Notes: generated by a model from the sequence alone, not told the origin. A stretch of DNA of 64,000 nucleotides from SG8-41 sp963699525 (GCA_963699525.1 CAVOUI010000009.1:124001-188000), one strand, 5' to 3'. Shown: positions 27,461 to 36,568, counted from the stretch's first letter. Program-made: numbers and translations.

Positions 27461-29117
27461 ATGAAGGTCTACCAGAGGCTCGCAGCCAATTTCAAGGCGG
27501 AAGGCGTCACGCACACGTTCGGCATCATGGGCGACGCGAACATGTACTGGATGCACGAGCTCGACAAGCTGGGCGGCGTCAAGATGCTCGAAGTCCGCCA
27601 CGAAGGCGCCGGGCTGGGGATGGCCGACGGCTGGGCGCGCGCGACGCGCACCGTGGGCATCGCCACCACGACCTGCGGACCGGGCGTGTCGCAGCTTGCG
27701 ACCGCGTTTCCTCACGGCGTCCCGCGCGGAATCGCCGATCGTCGCCTTCTGCGGCGAGCATCCGACGAACGACCAGGATTACAACCAGCACCTCGACAAT
27801 GCGCGCTTCGCCGCCGGTGTCGAGGCCGGTTACGTCCGGCTGAACACGCCGGATGACGCGGACGACGCCGTGCGCAAGGCGTTCTACATGGCGAAGATGG
27901 AATCGCGTCCCGTCATGCTGAGCGCGCCGATGGACGTACAGCAGAAGGCCTTCGAGGACGACGACGAGCCGTACCAGCCGTCCTCCACGCTCATCCCGCC
28001 GCGGGCGGTGCGGCCCGATCCCGATGCGCTGAAGCAGGCGGCCGACATCGTCGCCGGGTCCAAGCACCCGGTGATACTCGTGGGCCGGGGAGCGCGGTGG
28101 TCCGGCGCAGGCGAAGCGGTTCTGAAGCTCGCGAAGCGGACGGGGGCGCTCGTCGCCACCACGCTGATGGCGAAGACCTGGCTCTCGGAGGACGAGTACC
28201 ACGTCGGCATCTCCGGCACTTACGGCACTCGCACGGCCATGAGGCTGTTCGAGGAGGCCGATTGCGTCATTGCGGTCGGCGCCAGCATGAACCGCTACAC
28301 GACGGAGCATGGCTACCTGTATCCGAAGGCGCGCTACGTGCAGATCGATTCGAAGCCGCACGTGGTGATGGCGGGCGGGCGCTCCGCCGATTGCTACGTC
28401 CAGGCGGACGGCCGTGCCGGGGTGGAAGGATTGGACAAGCTACTGGAGGAGCGGTCGTTCAGGAACGTCGGCTACCGCACCCCGGACGTCAAGAAGCAGC
28501 TTGCCGGCCAATACGAGGACCGCAGGGAGTATCCCATCGATCCGGGCACCGTCGACCCGCGCGAGGTTGTTCGAGTCCTGGATGACACCGTGCCGACGAG
28601 CATGAGCCTGTTCACCGGCAGCGGCGCGACCGCGGGCTTCTCGAACATCATGTTCAGCCGCCAGCGCCCCCTGGTAATGCCCAGCCACTTCTTCGGCTGC
28701 ATCGGGCAGATGATGCCGGCCGCGATGGGCGCGGTCGTCGCCACCGGCAACAAGCCGGCGATGCTCGTCGACGGCGACGCCAGCGTCATGATGCACCTGG
28801 CGGAGTTCGAGACGATGGTCCGCTACAACATGCCGCTTCTCATCGTCGTAATGAACAACGAGGCGCTGGGCTCGGAGTACTACAAGCTCGATGCGCACAA
28901 GATGAAGTCCGAGCTCGCGAGGATTCCGACGCCGGACCTGGGGGCGGTTGCCAAGGCCTTTGGCGGGAGGGGGAAGCTCGCGCGCAATTCGGAGGATGTG
29001 CGCTCGGCGGTCGCCGAGTGGGTCGCAAAGCCCGGCCCGATGATCATCGACGCGCGGATCTCGCGCAGCGTCGTGACGCTGCCGTATCGCCGCATCCACT
29101 ACGGCGAGGACGAGTAA
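27461..29117 (+). CDS. Thiamine diphosphate-dependent enzyme (acetolactate synthase-like), one frameshift
   Basis: A ThDP enzyme of about 550 residues once one extra T near 27709 (gcgtttcctc) is removed. The N-terminal domain has GVTHTFGIMGDANMYW and the activating glutamate in RHEGAG, then CGPGVSQLATAF before the break and SPIVAFCGEHP after it. The ThDP-binding domain carries GDASVMMHLAEFETMVRYN with MNN, matching the GDG-x(25-30)-NN motif. The family includes acetolactate synthase, 2-oxoacid decarboxylases and C-C lyases. It is the last gene of the operon and follows a strong gagaagggagaag. The reaction is not deducible; carboligation or decarboxylation of a 2-oxoacid fits. Confidence 0.87.
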
Positions 29118-29875
29118 CCGACTTCAGCCCTGGGCTGGGGGGCGACGGTGAGGCCGCGGACGCCGTTCTTGTCGATCGTCTTTGCGACGAGTCCGGACGC
29201 CTTGATGTCCTCGACAAACTCGCGCAGATACTTCGCGCCGGCGGGCCGCCCCTTGGGAACGCCGATTGCCTGCTGAACGGCGGTAAACCGGCCGTAGATG
29301 ATGCGCGAGCCGGGAAGCTTGTCGTGGTCCTTGACGAGCCGCGGCCGGAGTCCGGCGAGGGCTTCCAGGTTTTGGTCGACGAATAGCTTGAATGCCGCGT
29401 CTCCACCCTTGGTGCGCATCAGCTTGGCGTGCTTCAGGGAGCGGGTCAGGTACAGCTCGTAGGCGCTCTTCTCCGGGACCGCGATGCGGACGCCCTCCCG
29501 GTCGACATCCGGTATCTCCCGCAGCGGCGAGCCGGGCGGCACCAGGTAGGTGGCCTCGATCTCCACGTAGGCCGCGGTGAAGTCGATTTCCTTCGCGCGC
29601 TGCGGCTCGGCGCCGAGAAATCCGACGTCCCAGGCGCCGAAGGTCGCCGCGTCGGCAAGCTCGCCCGGAGTCGGGTAGCCGATGATCTCGACCGGCACGC
29701 CCAGCCGCTGGCCGAGCTCCCGCGCGATGTCCACCGCGATGCCGCGGATTTCGCCGGTCGCGGAATCCTTCGCCGTCAGCAGGAAATTACCGAGGTTGAC
29801 GCCGGCGCGCAGCATTCCCGTCGGGGCGATCTGAGCGCGTGCGGTGGGAGTCACGTCAGTCATGCCGGTGCTCAT
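29099..29875 (-). CDS. Family 3 solute-binding-like protein without signal peptide
   Basis: A 258-residue protein with the bilobal fold of amino-acid ABC binding proteins: LRAGVNLGNFLL, GIAVDIARELGQRLGVPVEII, GAWDVGFLGAEPQRAKEIDFT, YLVPPGSP and IAVPEKSAYELYLTRSL. No signal peptide is visible at the N-terminus (MSTGMTDVTPTARAQIAP), so it may be cytoplasmic, like some relatives that act as enzymes or sensors, or its start is wrong. No ABC permease or ATPase is adjacent. Its 3' end overlaps the convergent ThDP-enzyme gene by 19 bp. Confidence 0.8.
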   Translation of the reverse strand: MSTGMTDVTPTARAQIAPTGMLRAGVNLGNFLLTAKDSATGEIRGIAVDIARELGQRLGVPVEIIGYPTPGELADAATFGAWDVGFLGAEPQRAKEIDFTAAYVEIEATYLVPPGSPLREIPDVDREGVRIAVPEKSAYELYLTRSLKHAKLMRTKGGDAAFKLFVDQNLEALAGLRPRLVKDHDKLPGSRIIYGRFTAVQQAIGVPKGRPAGAKYLREFVEDIKASGLVAKTIDKNGVRGLTVAPQPRAEVGYSSSP

Positions 29876-30021
29876 TCAGTTTCCTTTGTTCAGGCAATGT
29901 GCAAGGTGGAGCCGCTGTCCGTCCGTGCCGAGAGTATCAGGAAAAAAGGGGACGCACACATCCAAGCCTTTTTTCGCTAGACTGCCCGCTCTTCTTCGAT
30001 TGCGCAACAGGGACATTCCAC

Positions 30022-31026
30022 ATGGCGGTCAAGCTCAAGCTGAAGGATACCCGCGACAAGAAGCATCGCAGGTTGACGCGTGCCGACGTGCATCGCGCGG
30101 CGAAGCGCTACAAGAACTGGGGCCGCTGGGGGAAGGACGACGAGCTCGGCACGCTCAATTTCACGACCGCGGCGGACATCGTCGCGGCGGCGCGGCTGGT
30201 GCGCAAGGGCAAGGTCATCTCGCTCGCGCTCAATTTCGACCAGCACGGGCCGCAGGGCGGCAAGTCCAAGTATCCCGCGCTCGGCCGCTTCAACCCCGTG
30301 CACCTGATGCTGCGCACCGGCACCGACGCCTACTCGGGCGTGCTCGACCACCGCAAGATCCGCGGCACCGACGACATCATCATCATGCCGCTCCAGTGCG
30401 GCACGCAGTGGGACGGGCTGGGCCACATCCTGTACTACGACCACATGTGGAACGGCTACGACTGCCGCAACGTCACCACCGCCGGCGCGCAGAAAGGCGG
30501 CATCGAGAAGACGCGCGAGAAGATGGTCGGGCGCGGCGTGCTGCTCGACGTGGCGCGTGCGATGGGCCGGAAATGGCTCCCGGATGGCTTCGCGATCACC
30601 AGCGAGATCCTCGATAGGACCGAGCAGAAGCAGGGCGTGCGGGTCCGCCGCGGCGATTATCTATTGGTGCGCACCGGGCACGTCGAGCGCTGCCTGACGG
30701 CGAAGAGCTGGGACGGCTACTCCGGGGGTGATGCGCCGGGGCTCGCGTTCGAGACCGTGGACTGGATCCACAAGCGCGAGATCGCCGGCATCGCGACCGA
30801 CACCTGGGGCGTGGAAGTGCGGCCGAACGAGACCGAGGACACCAACCAGCCCTGGCACTGGATCACGATCCCGATCATGGGCTTGACCGTGGGCGAGATC
30901 TTTCACCTCGGCGATCTCGCGAAGGACTGCGCGGCGGACAAGCGCTACGAGTTCCTGTTCGTCGCGCCGGCGCTGCCGATCACCGGGGCGGTTGGATCGC
31001 CGGCCAACCCGCTCGCGATAAAGTAG
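30022..31026 (+). CDS. Cyclase-family protein (kynurenine formamidase-like)
   Basis: A 334-residue metal-dependent hydrolase of the cyclase/KynB superfamily, which hydrolyses N-formylkynurenine or related amides and lactones. The metal region appears as QCGTQWDGLGH, where classical members have HxGTHxDxxxH; Asp and the final His are kept. Other landmarks are WGKDDELGTLNF, GRGVLLDVAR, GDYLLVRTGH, PGLAFETVDWIHKREIAGIATDTW and PIMGLTVGEIFHLGDLA. ATG 30022 was chosen. It lies 13 bp before the ACMSD-like gene in a probable operon with a 3-hydroxyanthranilate dioxygenase-like gene, consistent with an aromatic amide or amino-acid pathway. Confidence 0.85.
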   Translation: MAVKLKLKDTRDKKHRRLTRADVHRAAKRYKNWGRWGKDDELGTLNFTTAADIVAAARLVRKGKVISLALNFDQHGPQGGKSKYPALGRFNPVHLMLRTGTDAYSGVLDHRKIRGTDDIIIMPLQCGTQWDGLGHILYYDHMWNGYDCRNVTTAGAQKGGIEKTREKMVGRGVLLDVARAMGRKWLPDGFAITSEILDRTEQKQGVRVRRGDYLLVRTGHVERCLTAKSWDGYSGGDAPGLAFETVDWIHKREIAGIATDTWGVEVRPNETEDTNQPWHWITIPIMGLTVGEIFHLGDLAKDCAADKRYEFLFVAPALPITGAVGSPANPLAIK

Positions 31027-31039
31027 AAAAAGGAAAGGC

Positions 31040-32089
31040 ATGAAGACCCGGAAGAAAGGCAGCACCCGGAAGTCATCGCGCACCCGGAAGGTGGCGACCT
31101 ACGACCTGCACAACCACGTCGTTCCCGAGACCGTCGTGCAGGCGATCCGGCGCCATCCGGAGCGCTACGGCACGCGGATCGAGGACCGGAACGGCAAGCC
31201 CTACTTCGACGCGCACGGTCGCATGATCGAGTTGCTGCCGGAGTTTTTCGACCCCGAGGCGAAGGTCGCGTGGATGGACCGGGTCGGGATGGACGTCGCC
31301 GTGATCTCGGTCGGCCCCCCGATCTATTTCTATTGGCTCAAGCCCGATGCCGGGGCGGAAATCGTCCGCCTCGCGAACGACGGCATCGCGCAGATGGTGG
31401 CGAAATTCCCGGACCGGCTGCGCGGCATGGCGCATCTCCCCATGCAGGATCCGGACGCGGCGATCGCCGAGCTCGAGCGGGTGGCGAGAGACTACCGCTT
31501 CAAGGCAGTGGAGATGGCCACCTCGATCGAGGGGGTCCCGCTCGCCGACGTGAAGTTCCGCAAGGTGCTGAAGGCGATCGAGCAGCTCGGGCTCTTCGTC
31601 TTCACGCACCCCTACCGATGCCTGGCGCAGGGCGGGATGGACAGCTACTACCTGGGCAACTTTGCCGGTTTCCCGCTCGATACCACGTTGATGGTTGCGC
31701 ACCTCATGTTCAGCGGCGCGCTGGACGACTTGAAGAAGCTGCGCTTCCTGCTCGCGCACGGCGGGGGCTTCATTCCCTACCAGATCGGGCGCTTCGTGCA
31801 CGGGCACGACGTCCGCCCCGAGCCGAAGGTGAACAACTGCAGCTCGCCGAAGGACCTCTTCAAGCGCCTCTATTTCGATTGCCTCACGCACGAGCCGCGC
31901 TCGACCCGCCATTTGATCAACATGGCCGGGGCGAACCACATCGTCATCGGCACCGACAACCCCTTCGACATGGCGCCCAAGGGCGATGCCAGGCAGGTCG
32001 GGCAGGTCAATGCGATCCCGGGACTGACGCCGGCCGAGCGGGAGTGGATCTGCAACAAGACGGCCAGGTCACTTCTCGGTGAGAAGTGA
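31040..32089 (+). CDS. ACMSD-like amidohydrolase (decarboxylase family)
   Basis: A 349-residue amidohydrolase of the ACMSD/gamma-resorcylate decarboxylase group. Zinc-site motifs are all visible: DLHNHVVP (HxH), FTHPYRC, LAHGGGFIPYQIGR and GTDNPFDM. GMDVAVISVGPP and LRGMAHLPMQDPDAAIAELER are typical of the family. The first 20 residues are basic and low-complexity (KTRKKGSTRKSSRTRK), so a later start is possible. ACMSD decarboxylates 2-amino-3-carboxymuconate semialdehyde, the product of 3-hydroxyanthranilate 3,4-dioxygenase, and such a dioxygenase-like gene follows. The three-gene context strongly supports a kynurenine- or nitrobenzoate-type lower pathway, but the substrate could be a homologue. 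Confidence 0.87.
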   Translation: MKTRKKGSTRKSSRTRKVATYDLHNHVVPETVVQAIRRHPERYGTRIEDRNGKPYFDAHGRMIELLPEFFDPEAKVAWMDRVGMDVAVISVGPPIYFYWLKPDAGAEIVRLANDGIAQMVAKFPDRLRGMAHLPMQDPDAAIAELERVARDYRFKAVEMATSIEGVPLADVKFRKVLKAIEQLGLFVFTHPYRCLAQGGMDSYYLGNFAGFPLDTTLMVAHLMFSGALDDLKKLRFLLAHGGGFIPYQIGRFVHGHDVRPEPKVNNCSSPKDLFKRLYFDCLTHEPRSTRHLINMAGANHIVIGTDNPFDMAPKGDARQVGQVNAIPGLTPAEREWICNKTARSLLGEK

Positions 32090-32108
32090 TCGAGGGATGA
32101 GGGCCCTT

Positions 32109-32126
32109 GACAGGCTCAGGACAGGC
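32109..32126 (+). repeat. Dispersed 18-bp repeat, copy 2 (intergenic)
   Basis: Second copy of GACAGGCTCAGGACAGGC, in a 64-bp gap made of gagggatgagg-type low-complexity units between the ACMSD-like and dioxygenase-like genes. Confidence 0.75.
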
Positions 32127-32153
32127 GGAGGGATGAGGGATGAGGAGGCTCAT

Positions 32154-32664
32154 ATGAGTGACCTCAAGGCGGTCAATCTCGAGCAGCATCACCGAAGGCA
32201 TACGCAACGCCACGCGGCCGGTGAAGATCCTTTGGCAGGCGGACGACACGCTCGCCTTCGTCGCGCGGGGCCGCGAGCACCGCAGCGAGTTCCACTCCGA
32301 CCCCTCCGACGAAGTGATGTACATGATCAAGGGGGACATGAACCTGCATTACCGCACGCCGCAGGGCGAGGAGAAGGTCGCGGTCATACGCGAGGGCGAG
32401 ATCATCTACTGCCCGGCAGGGGTGCCGCATTCGCCCCGCTTCGAGCCCGACGCATTCGTGCTCGTGCTCGAGCGCAAGCGCCGCGCGGGCGAGCGCGACC
32501 GGTTCACGTGGTACTGCGAGAACTGCGGAAAGGTGCTCTACGAGAGCGTCAAGCACGTGTCCGACTACAACGCGGACCCGGTGTCGCGCGCCTACGAGGA
32601 GTTCTACGCCTCGGAGAAGAGCCGCACGTGCTCGAGCTGCGGGCACGTGACGCCACGCCCCTAG
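32154..32664 (+). CDS. nbaC: 3-hydroxyanthranilate 3,4-dioxygenase-like cupin, one frameshift
   Basis: A cupin dioxygenase of about 169 residues. ATG 32154 (MSDLKAVNLEQ) follows gaggagg. The frame must shift by one base near 32185 (extra C in gagcagcatc) to join ITEGIRNATRPVKILWQADDTLAFV. The catalytic Fe site HSDPSDEVMYMIKG and AGVPHSPRFEP fits the HxxxxxE...H pattern of the family. The C-terminal rubredoxin-like site CENCG and CSSCG is the bacterial hallmark. The enzyme opens 3-hydroxyanthranilate to 2-amino-3-carboxymuconate semialdehyde, matching the ACMSD-like neighbour. The gene symbol is by family analogy. Confidence 0.85.
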
Positions 32665-32682
32665 AGGGGTGGCGGTTACGCC

Positions 32683-33345
32683 CTACCTCTGGGCGAAAAT
32701 CTGCTTGAGGCGCGCCACGGCGGAGTGCGGGCTGGTCAGCACCTTGCGTCCTGGCTTCGCGGGGATGCCGTTCGCGGCGCGCGCCATCGAGAACTGGCCG
32801 AGCACCAGGGCGTCGCACGGGCCGATCTCGGCCGCCGCCGCCGCGATCAACTGGTCGTGCTCGGCGGCGCGGCCCTTCTGGAGCGCGGCGATGGCCGCCG
32901 GGACGGTCCGGGTCTTGAGCTTCAACTGGATGCCGCGGCTCGAAGCCAGCTCCTCGAATTCCTTCTTGAGAGAGGGGATGCTGGGCTCGAACGTGGCGAG
33001 CAGCGCGAGATCGGGGCCCGCCGCAAGCGCTTCCTCAAGCATGGCTTCGTTGGGCTTCAGCACCGGCACGCGGACCGCGTGCTTCGCGGCATCGATCGCC
33101 GTGCCGAACGCCGAGCAGGTAAACAACACTGCGTCCGCGCCGCAACTCTCGCAATAGCGAGCCAGCGTGTTGAAGCGCTCGACAATCGCGGCCGTGATGC
33201 TGCCGGCCGCCGTCAGGTCCCCGGGCAGCGAGTCGTCGAGCACGTGCGTCACGCGCGCCTGCGGCCACAGCTCGCGGAACACGTACGCAACCGGTTCGAT
33301 CGCGACGGGCATCGCGTGAACCAGCGCTATGCGGGGTGCGGACAT
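32683..33345 (-). CDS. Aspartate/glutamate racemase-family protein
   Basis: A 220-residue member of the Asp/Glu/hydantoin racemase superfamily, which also includes maleate isomerases and arylmalonate decarboxylases. The start MSAPRIALVHAMPVAI shows the family's N-terminal strand. A nucleophilic cysteine lies in VLFTCSAFGTAI, LLATFEPSIPSLKKEF is a family segment, and the second half has CDALVLGQFSMAR. The second catalytic cysteine expected in racemases is not at the usual place (GQFSMA), suggesting an isomerase- or decarboxylase-like role. It is convergent with the dioxygenase-like gene. Maleate isomerisation would suit the catabolic context but is not shown. Confidence 0.8.
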   Translation of the reverse strand: MSAPRIALVHAMPVAIEPVAYVFRELWPQARVTHVLDDSLPGDLTAAGSITAAIVERFNTLARYCESCGADAVLFTCSAFGTAIDAAKHAVRVPVLKPNEAMLEEALAAGPDLALLATFEPSIPSLKKEFEELASSRGIQLKLKTRTVPAAIAALQKGRAAEHDQLIAAAAAEIGPCDALVLGQFSMARAANGIPAKPGRKVLTSPHSAVARLKQIFAQR

Positions 33346-33493
33346 AGGAGCGCGATTGTAGCGGAATTGCCGGAATCCGGCAGAATGATCAGGCGGCACC
33401 GAGGACTGGTCGCCGATCTCGGATTTGTGGCAATCTAGCGCGATGACAAGGGGCGGACGACCGGATCCGTCCGCTATTACAAGGAGGGTCACT

Positions 33494-34456
33494 GTGCGCT
33501 CCTGCACCGTCTGGGTTTTCCTGTCGGCAATGCTCTTCGGATGCCTTCCCGCGCATGGGCAGGTGTATCCGGCCAAGCCGGTGCGCATACTGGTCGGCTT
33601 TGCGCCGGGCGGCGGCACCGACATCATGGCGCGCGCGGTAGGCGCGAAGATGACGGAATCCCTGAAGCAGCAGTTCATCATCGAGAACCGCCCGGGCGCC
33701 AACGCCAACGTCGCGGCAAAGCTCGCCGCTGAGGCGCCGGCCGACGGTTACACCATCCTCTTCATGTCGGTCGCGCACATCATGAGCAAGCCGGTGTACA
33801 AGAACCTGGGTTACGACATCGAGCGCGATCTCACGCCGATCACGGTGGTGTCGGAGGTATCGAACGTATTCGCCGCCCATCCCTCGCTGCCGGCGAAATC
33901 GGTGAAGGAGCTGATCGCCCTTGCGCGCGCCAAGCCCGGCGAGCTGACCTACGCCACGTCCGGCGTCGCGAGCCCCGAGCACTTCGCCGGCGAAATGTTC
34001 AAGATGATGACGAAGACCGATCTGCTCCCGGTACCCTACAAGGGCGGCGGTCCGATCGCGATCGACCTCATGGCCGGCCACGTCATGACGAGCTTCAGCA
34101 CCATGCCGCCGATCATTCCCCATATCCGGGCCGGGCGCGTGAAAGCGCTGGCCGTGACCAAGGACAAGCGCGCTGCGGTCCTGCCCGACGTGCCGACGAT
34201 TGCGGAGACCGTGCCGGGCTACGCGATGAGCACCTGGTACGGAGCGGTGGCGCCGGCGAGGACGCCGCGCGAGATCGTCGTGAAGTTGAACCAGGAGATC
34301 CTCAAGGCGCTCGCGGATTCCGAGGTGAAGGAACGCCTTGCGGCGCTCGGCGCCGACATCGTCGGAAGCAGCCCCGAGCAGACCGCGGCGATCTTCAAGG
34401 CGGATCTCGCGAAATACACCAAGGTCGCGAAGGCAGCCAATATTCACGCGGAGTGA
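33494..34456 (+). CDS. Tripartite tricarboxylate transporter substrate-binding protein (Bug/TctC)
   Basis: A 320-residue binding protein. The GTG at 33494 lies 6 bases after aaggagggtc and gives a signal peptide (VRSCTVWVFLSAMLFGCLPAHGQ). It has YPAKPVRILVGFAPGGGTDIMAR, ADGYTILFMSVAHIMSKPVY, HPSLPAKSVKELIALAR, PYKGGGPIAIDLMAGH and ARTPREIVVKLNQEIL. The cysteine in GCLPA might suggest a lipoprotein, but a full lipobox is not clear. It is the first of three tandem Bug genes (33.5-36.5 kb) that differ enough to expect different ligands. No permease is adjacent. Confidence 0.9.
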   Translation: MRSCTVWVFLSAMLFGCLPAHGQVYPAKPVRILVGFAPGGGTDIMARAVGAKMTESLKQQFIIENRPGANANVAAKLAAEAPADGYTILFMSVAHIMSKPVYKNLGYDIERDLTPITVVSEVSNVFAAHPSLPAKSVKELIALARAKPGELTYATSGVASPEHFAGEMFKMMTKTDLLPVPYKGGGPIAIDLMAGHVMTSFSTMPPIIPHIRAGRVKALAVTKDKRAAVLPDVPTIAETVPGYAMSTWYGAVAPARTPREIVVKLNQEILKALADSEVKERLAALGADIVGSSPEQTAAIFKADLAKYTKVAKAANIHAE

Positions 34457-34506
34457 GAACGCATACCCGTCACCCGCCATCGTCACGGCCGAACGTGGAG
34501 GAACCC

Positions 34507-35475
34507 ATGATGATCGCAGTCGAGACTGCTGAAGCGCTGCTTATGTCGATGCGGCCATGCTGCCGGCATCGCTGTGCGCAGCCGTTTCCCTCGAAGATCG
34601 TGCGGATGATCCTGCCATTTCCGCCCGGCGGGCCAACCGATCTGCCGGGCCGGTCGATCGCGCAGAAACTGTCGGAGCAGATCGGCCAGCAGGTCGTGCC
34701 CGATAACCGGCCCGGCGCGGGCGGCAACCTCGGGCTGGAGCTCGCCGCGAAATCGCCGCCGGACGGCTACACGATCGTGCTGACCTCATCGGTCATCGCG
34801 CTTGCGCCGTCGCTCTACGCCAAGCTCAATTACAAGCAGAAGGACCTCGCGCCGATCTCGCTGGTGGCGGAAATCCGCAACATCCTGCTGGTCCACCCGT
34901 CGGTTCCCGCGAAATCGGTCAAGGAGCTGATCGCGCTGGCGCGGAAGAATCCCGGCGTGCTCAATTACGGCTCTGGCGGGGTCGGGACCACCACGCATCT
35001 CACCCCCGAGCTGATCATGAGCATCACCCAGACGCGGATGACCCACGTTCCCTACAAGGGCTCGGGCCTGGCGCTGATCGCGCTGGTCGGAGGGGAGATC
35101 GATGTTCGGATCATGGCGGCGCCGGCCGCGGCGGAGCAGGTGAAGGCGGACAAGGCGCGCGGCCTCCTGATCCTCTCCACGGAGCGCTTCCCGCCGCTGC
35201 CGGACGTGCCCTCCGCGAAGGACGAAGGCGTGGAGGACTACATCGTGCGGCTGTGGTACGGGATCCTCGCGCCGGCCGCGACGCCGGCGAACCTCATCGG
35301 CCGGCTCAACGCCGAGATCGTCAAGGCGCTGCACTCGCCCGATCTCAAGAAACGGCTCGTGGACGCCGGAGTCGAGCCGCTCACCAGCACACCGGAGGAA
35401 TTTGCCCGGTTCATCACGGCCGAGACGCCGCGCTATGCCAAGATCGTCGCGGATGCGAAGATACCATCGCAGTGA
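34507..35475 (+). CDS. Tripartite tricarboxylate transporter substrate-binding protein with abnormal N-terminus
   Basis: A 322-residue Bug protein starting MMIAVETAEALLMSMRPCC after gtggagg. From PFPSKIVRMILPFPPGGPTDLPGR onward it is normal: DGYTIVLTSSVIALAPSLY, HPSVPAKSVKELIALARK, PYKGSGLALIALVGGE, ATPANLIGRLNAEIV. The first 28 residues lack the usual hydrophobic core (PCCRHRCAQ instead). Another frame of the same DNA reads more like a signal peptide (AAMLPASLCA), so compensating frameshifts before about 34590 are likely. As written, export would be doubtful. It is the second of three tandem Bug genes. Confidence 0.85.
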   Translation: MMIAVETAEALLMSMRPCCRHRCAQPFPSKIVRMILPFPPGGPTDLPGRSIAQKLSEQIGQQVVPDNRPGAGGNLGLELAAKSPPDGYTIVLTSSVIALAPSLYAKLNYKQKDLAPISLVAEIRNILLVHPSVPAKSVKELIALARKNPGVLNYGSGGVGTTTHLTPELIMSITQTRMTHVPYKGSGLALIALVGGEIDVRIMAAPAAAEQVKADKARGLLILSTERFPPLPDVPSAKDEGVEDYIVRLWYGILAPAATPANLIGRLNAEIVKALHSPDLKKRLVDAGVEPLTSTPEEFARFITAETPRYAKIVADAKIPSQ

Positions 35476-35502
35476 CGGCGGACGGTACCCCAGGGAGGAA
35501 AC

Positions 35503-36477
35503 ATGAAATCCATCTTTGACGTCGTAATGGCGGCGCTGCTGGCCACGTTCACACTCCTTGCCGCGAATGCTTCGGCGCAGCAGTATCCGTCGCGCCCCGT
35601 GCGGGTGATCGTACCGTTCCCGCCCGCCGGTCCGACCGACTACGTCGCCCGCATCGTCGCGCAGAAGCTGAGCGAGGCCTGGGGGCAGCAGTTCGTGGTG
35701 GACAACCGCAGCGGCGCCGGCGGCAACATCGGTATGGGCATCGCCGCGAACGCGGCCGGAGACGGCTACACCATCCTCTTCGTCAGCTCGAGCCTGATGG
35801 TCAACCCGAGCCTCTACAAGACAGTGCCGTACGACCCGTACAAGAGCTTCGCGCCGATCTCCGTCATCGCAGCCTCGCCCCACGTGTTCTTCACGCACCC
35901 GAGCCAGCCGGTGAAGTCCATCGCCGATCTGATCGCGGAGGTGAAGAAGGACGCGAAAAAATACAGCATTGCGTCGCCGGGGATCGGCACCGTTCCCCAC
36001 TTGTCGGCGATCCTTCTGGGCCTCGACGCGAAGATCGACCTCGTGGTCGTGCCCTACGCCGGGGGCGGGCCGTCGATCGCGGCCGTCGTCGGCAACCAGG
36101 TGCCCTTCGGCTGCCAGGCGATTCCGCCCGTAACGCCCCACATCAAGGCCGGCCGGGTGCGCGCGCTCGCGATGACCAGCGAGAAGCGGTCGGACATCGT
36201 GCCCGACGTGCCCACCATGGCGGAACTCGGGTTCAAGGGCCACGAGGCAGACACGATTTCGGGCATGCTGGTTCCGGCGGGCACCCCGGCCGCGCTGGTG
36301 AAGAGGCTGCATGCCGAGACTGCCAAGGTGGTCATGTCGTCCGACGTGAGAGCGCGGTTTGCGGATCAGGGATTCGACGTCATCATGGGCTCGCCCCAGG
36401 AATTCACCGAGAAGATCAGGCGGGAAGTCGCGAAATGGGGCAAGGTCATCAAGGACGCCCACATCGTCGTCAACTAA
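35503..36477 (+). CDS. Tripartite tricarboxylate transporter substrate-binding protein (Bug/TctC)
   Basis: A 324-residue binding protein with a normal signal peptide (MKSIFDVVMAALLATFTLLAANASA) after agggagg. Motifs are YPSRPVRVIVPFPPAGPTDYVAR, GDGYTILFVSSSLMVNPSLY, PYAGGGPSIAAVVGNQ and AGTPAALVKRLHAE. The ligand-loop PPAGPTD differs from the PGGGTD of its neighbours, so its specificity probably differs. It is the third of three tandem Bug genes. A weak AAAGGT/ACCTTT hairpin with four Ts follows at 36476-36495. Confidence 0.91.
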   Translation: MKSIFDVVMAALLATFTLLAANASAQQYPSRPVRVIVPFPPAGPTDYVARIVAQKLSEAWGQQFVVDNRSGAGGNIGMGIAANAAGDGYTILFVSSSLMVNPSLYKTVPYDPYKSFAPISVIAASPHVFFTHPSQPVKSIADLIAEVKKDAKKYSIASPGIGTVPHLSAILLGLDAKIDLVVVPYAGGGPSIAAVVGNQVPFGCQAIPPVTPHIKAGRVRALAMTSEKRSDIVPDVPTMAELGFKGHEADTISGMLVPAGTPAALVKRLHAETAKVVMSSDVRARFADQGFDVIMGSPQEFTEKIRREVAKWGKVIKDAHIVVN

Positions 36478-36568
36478 AGGTGTCAGGAACCTTTTCGTAA
36501 CCGATCCGGCGCGACGGGCCGCAGCACGTGCCGGGTCCCGCTCGGCGCGCATCGGCGCCCAGCGACGG

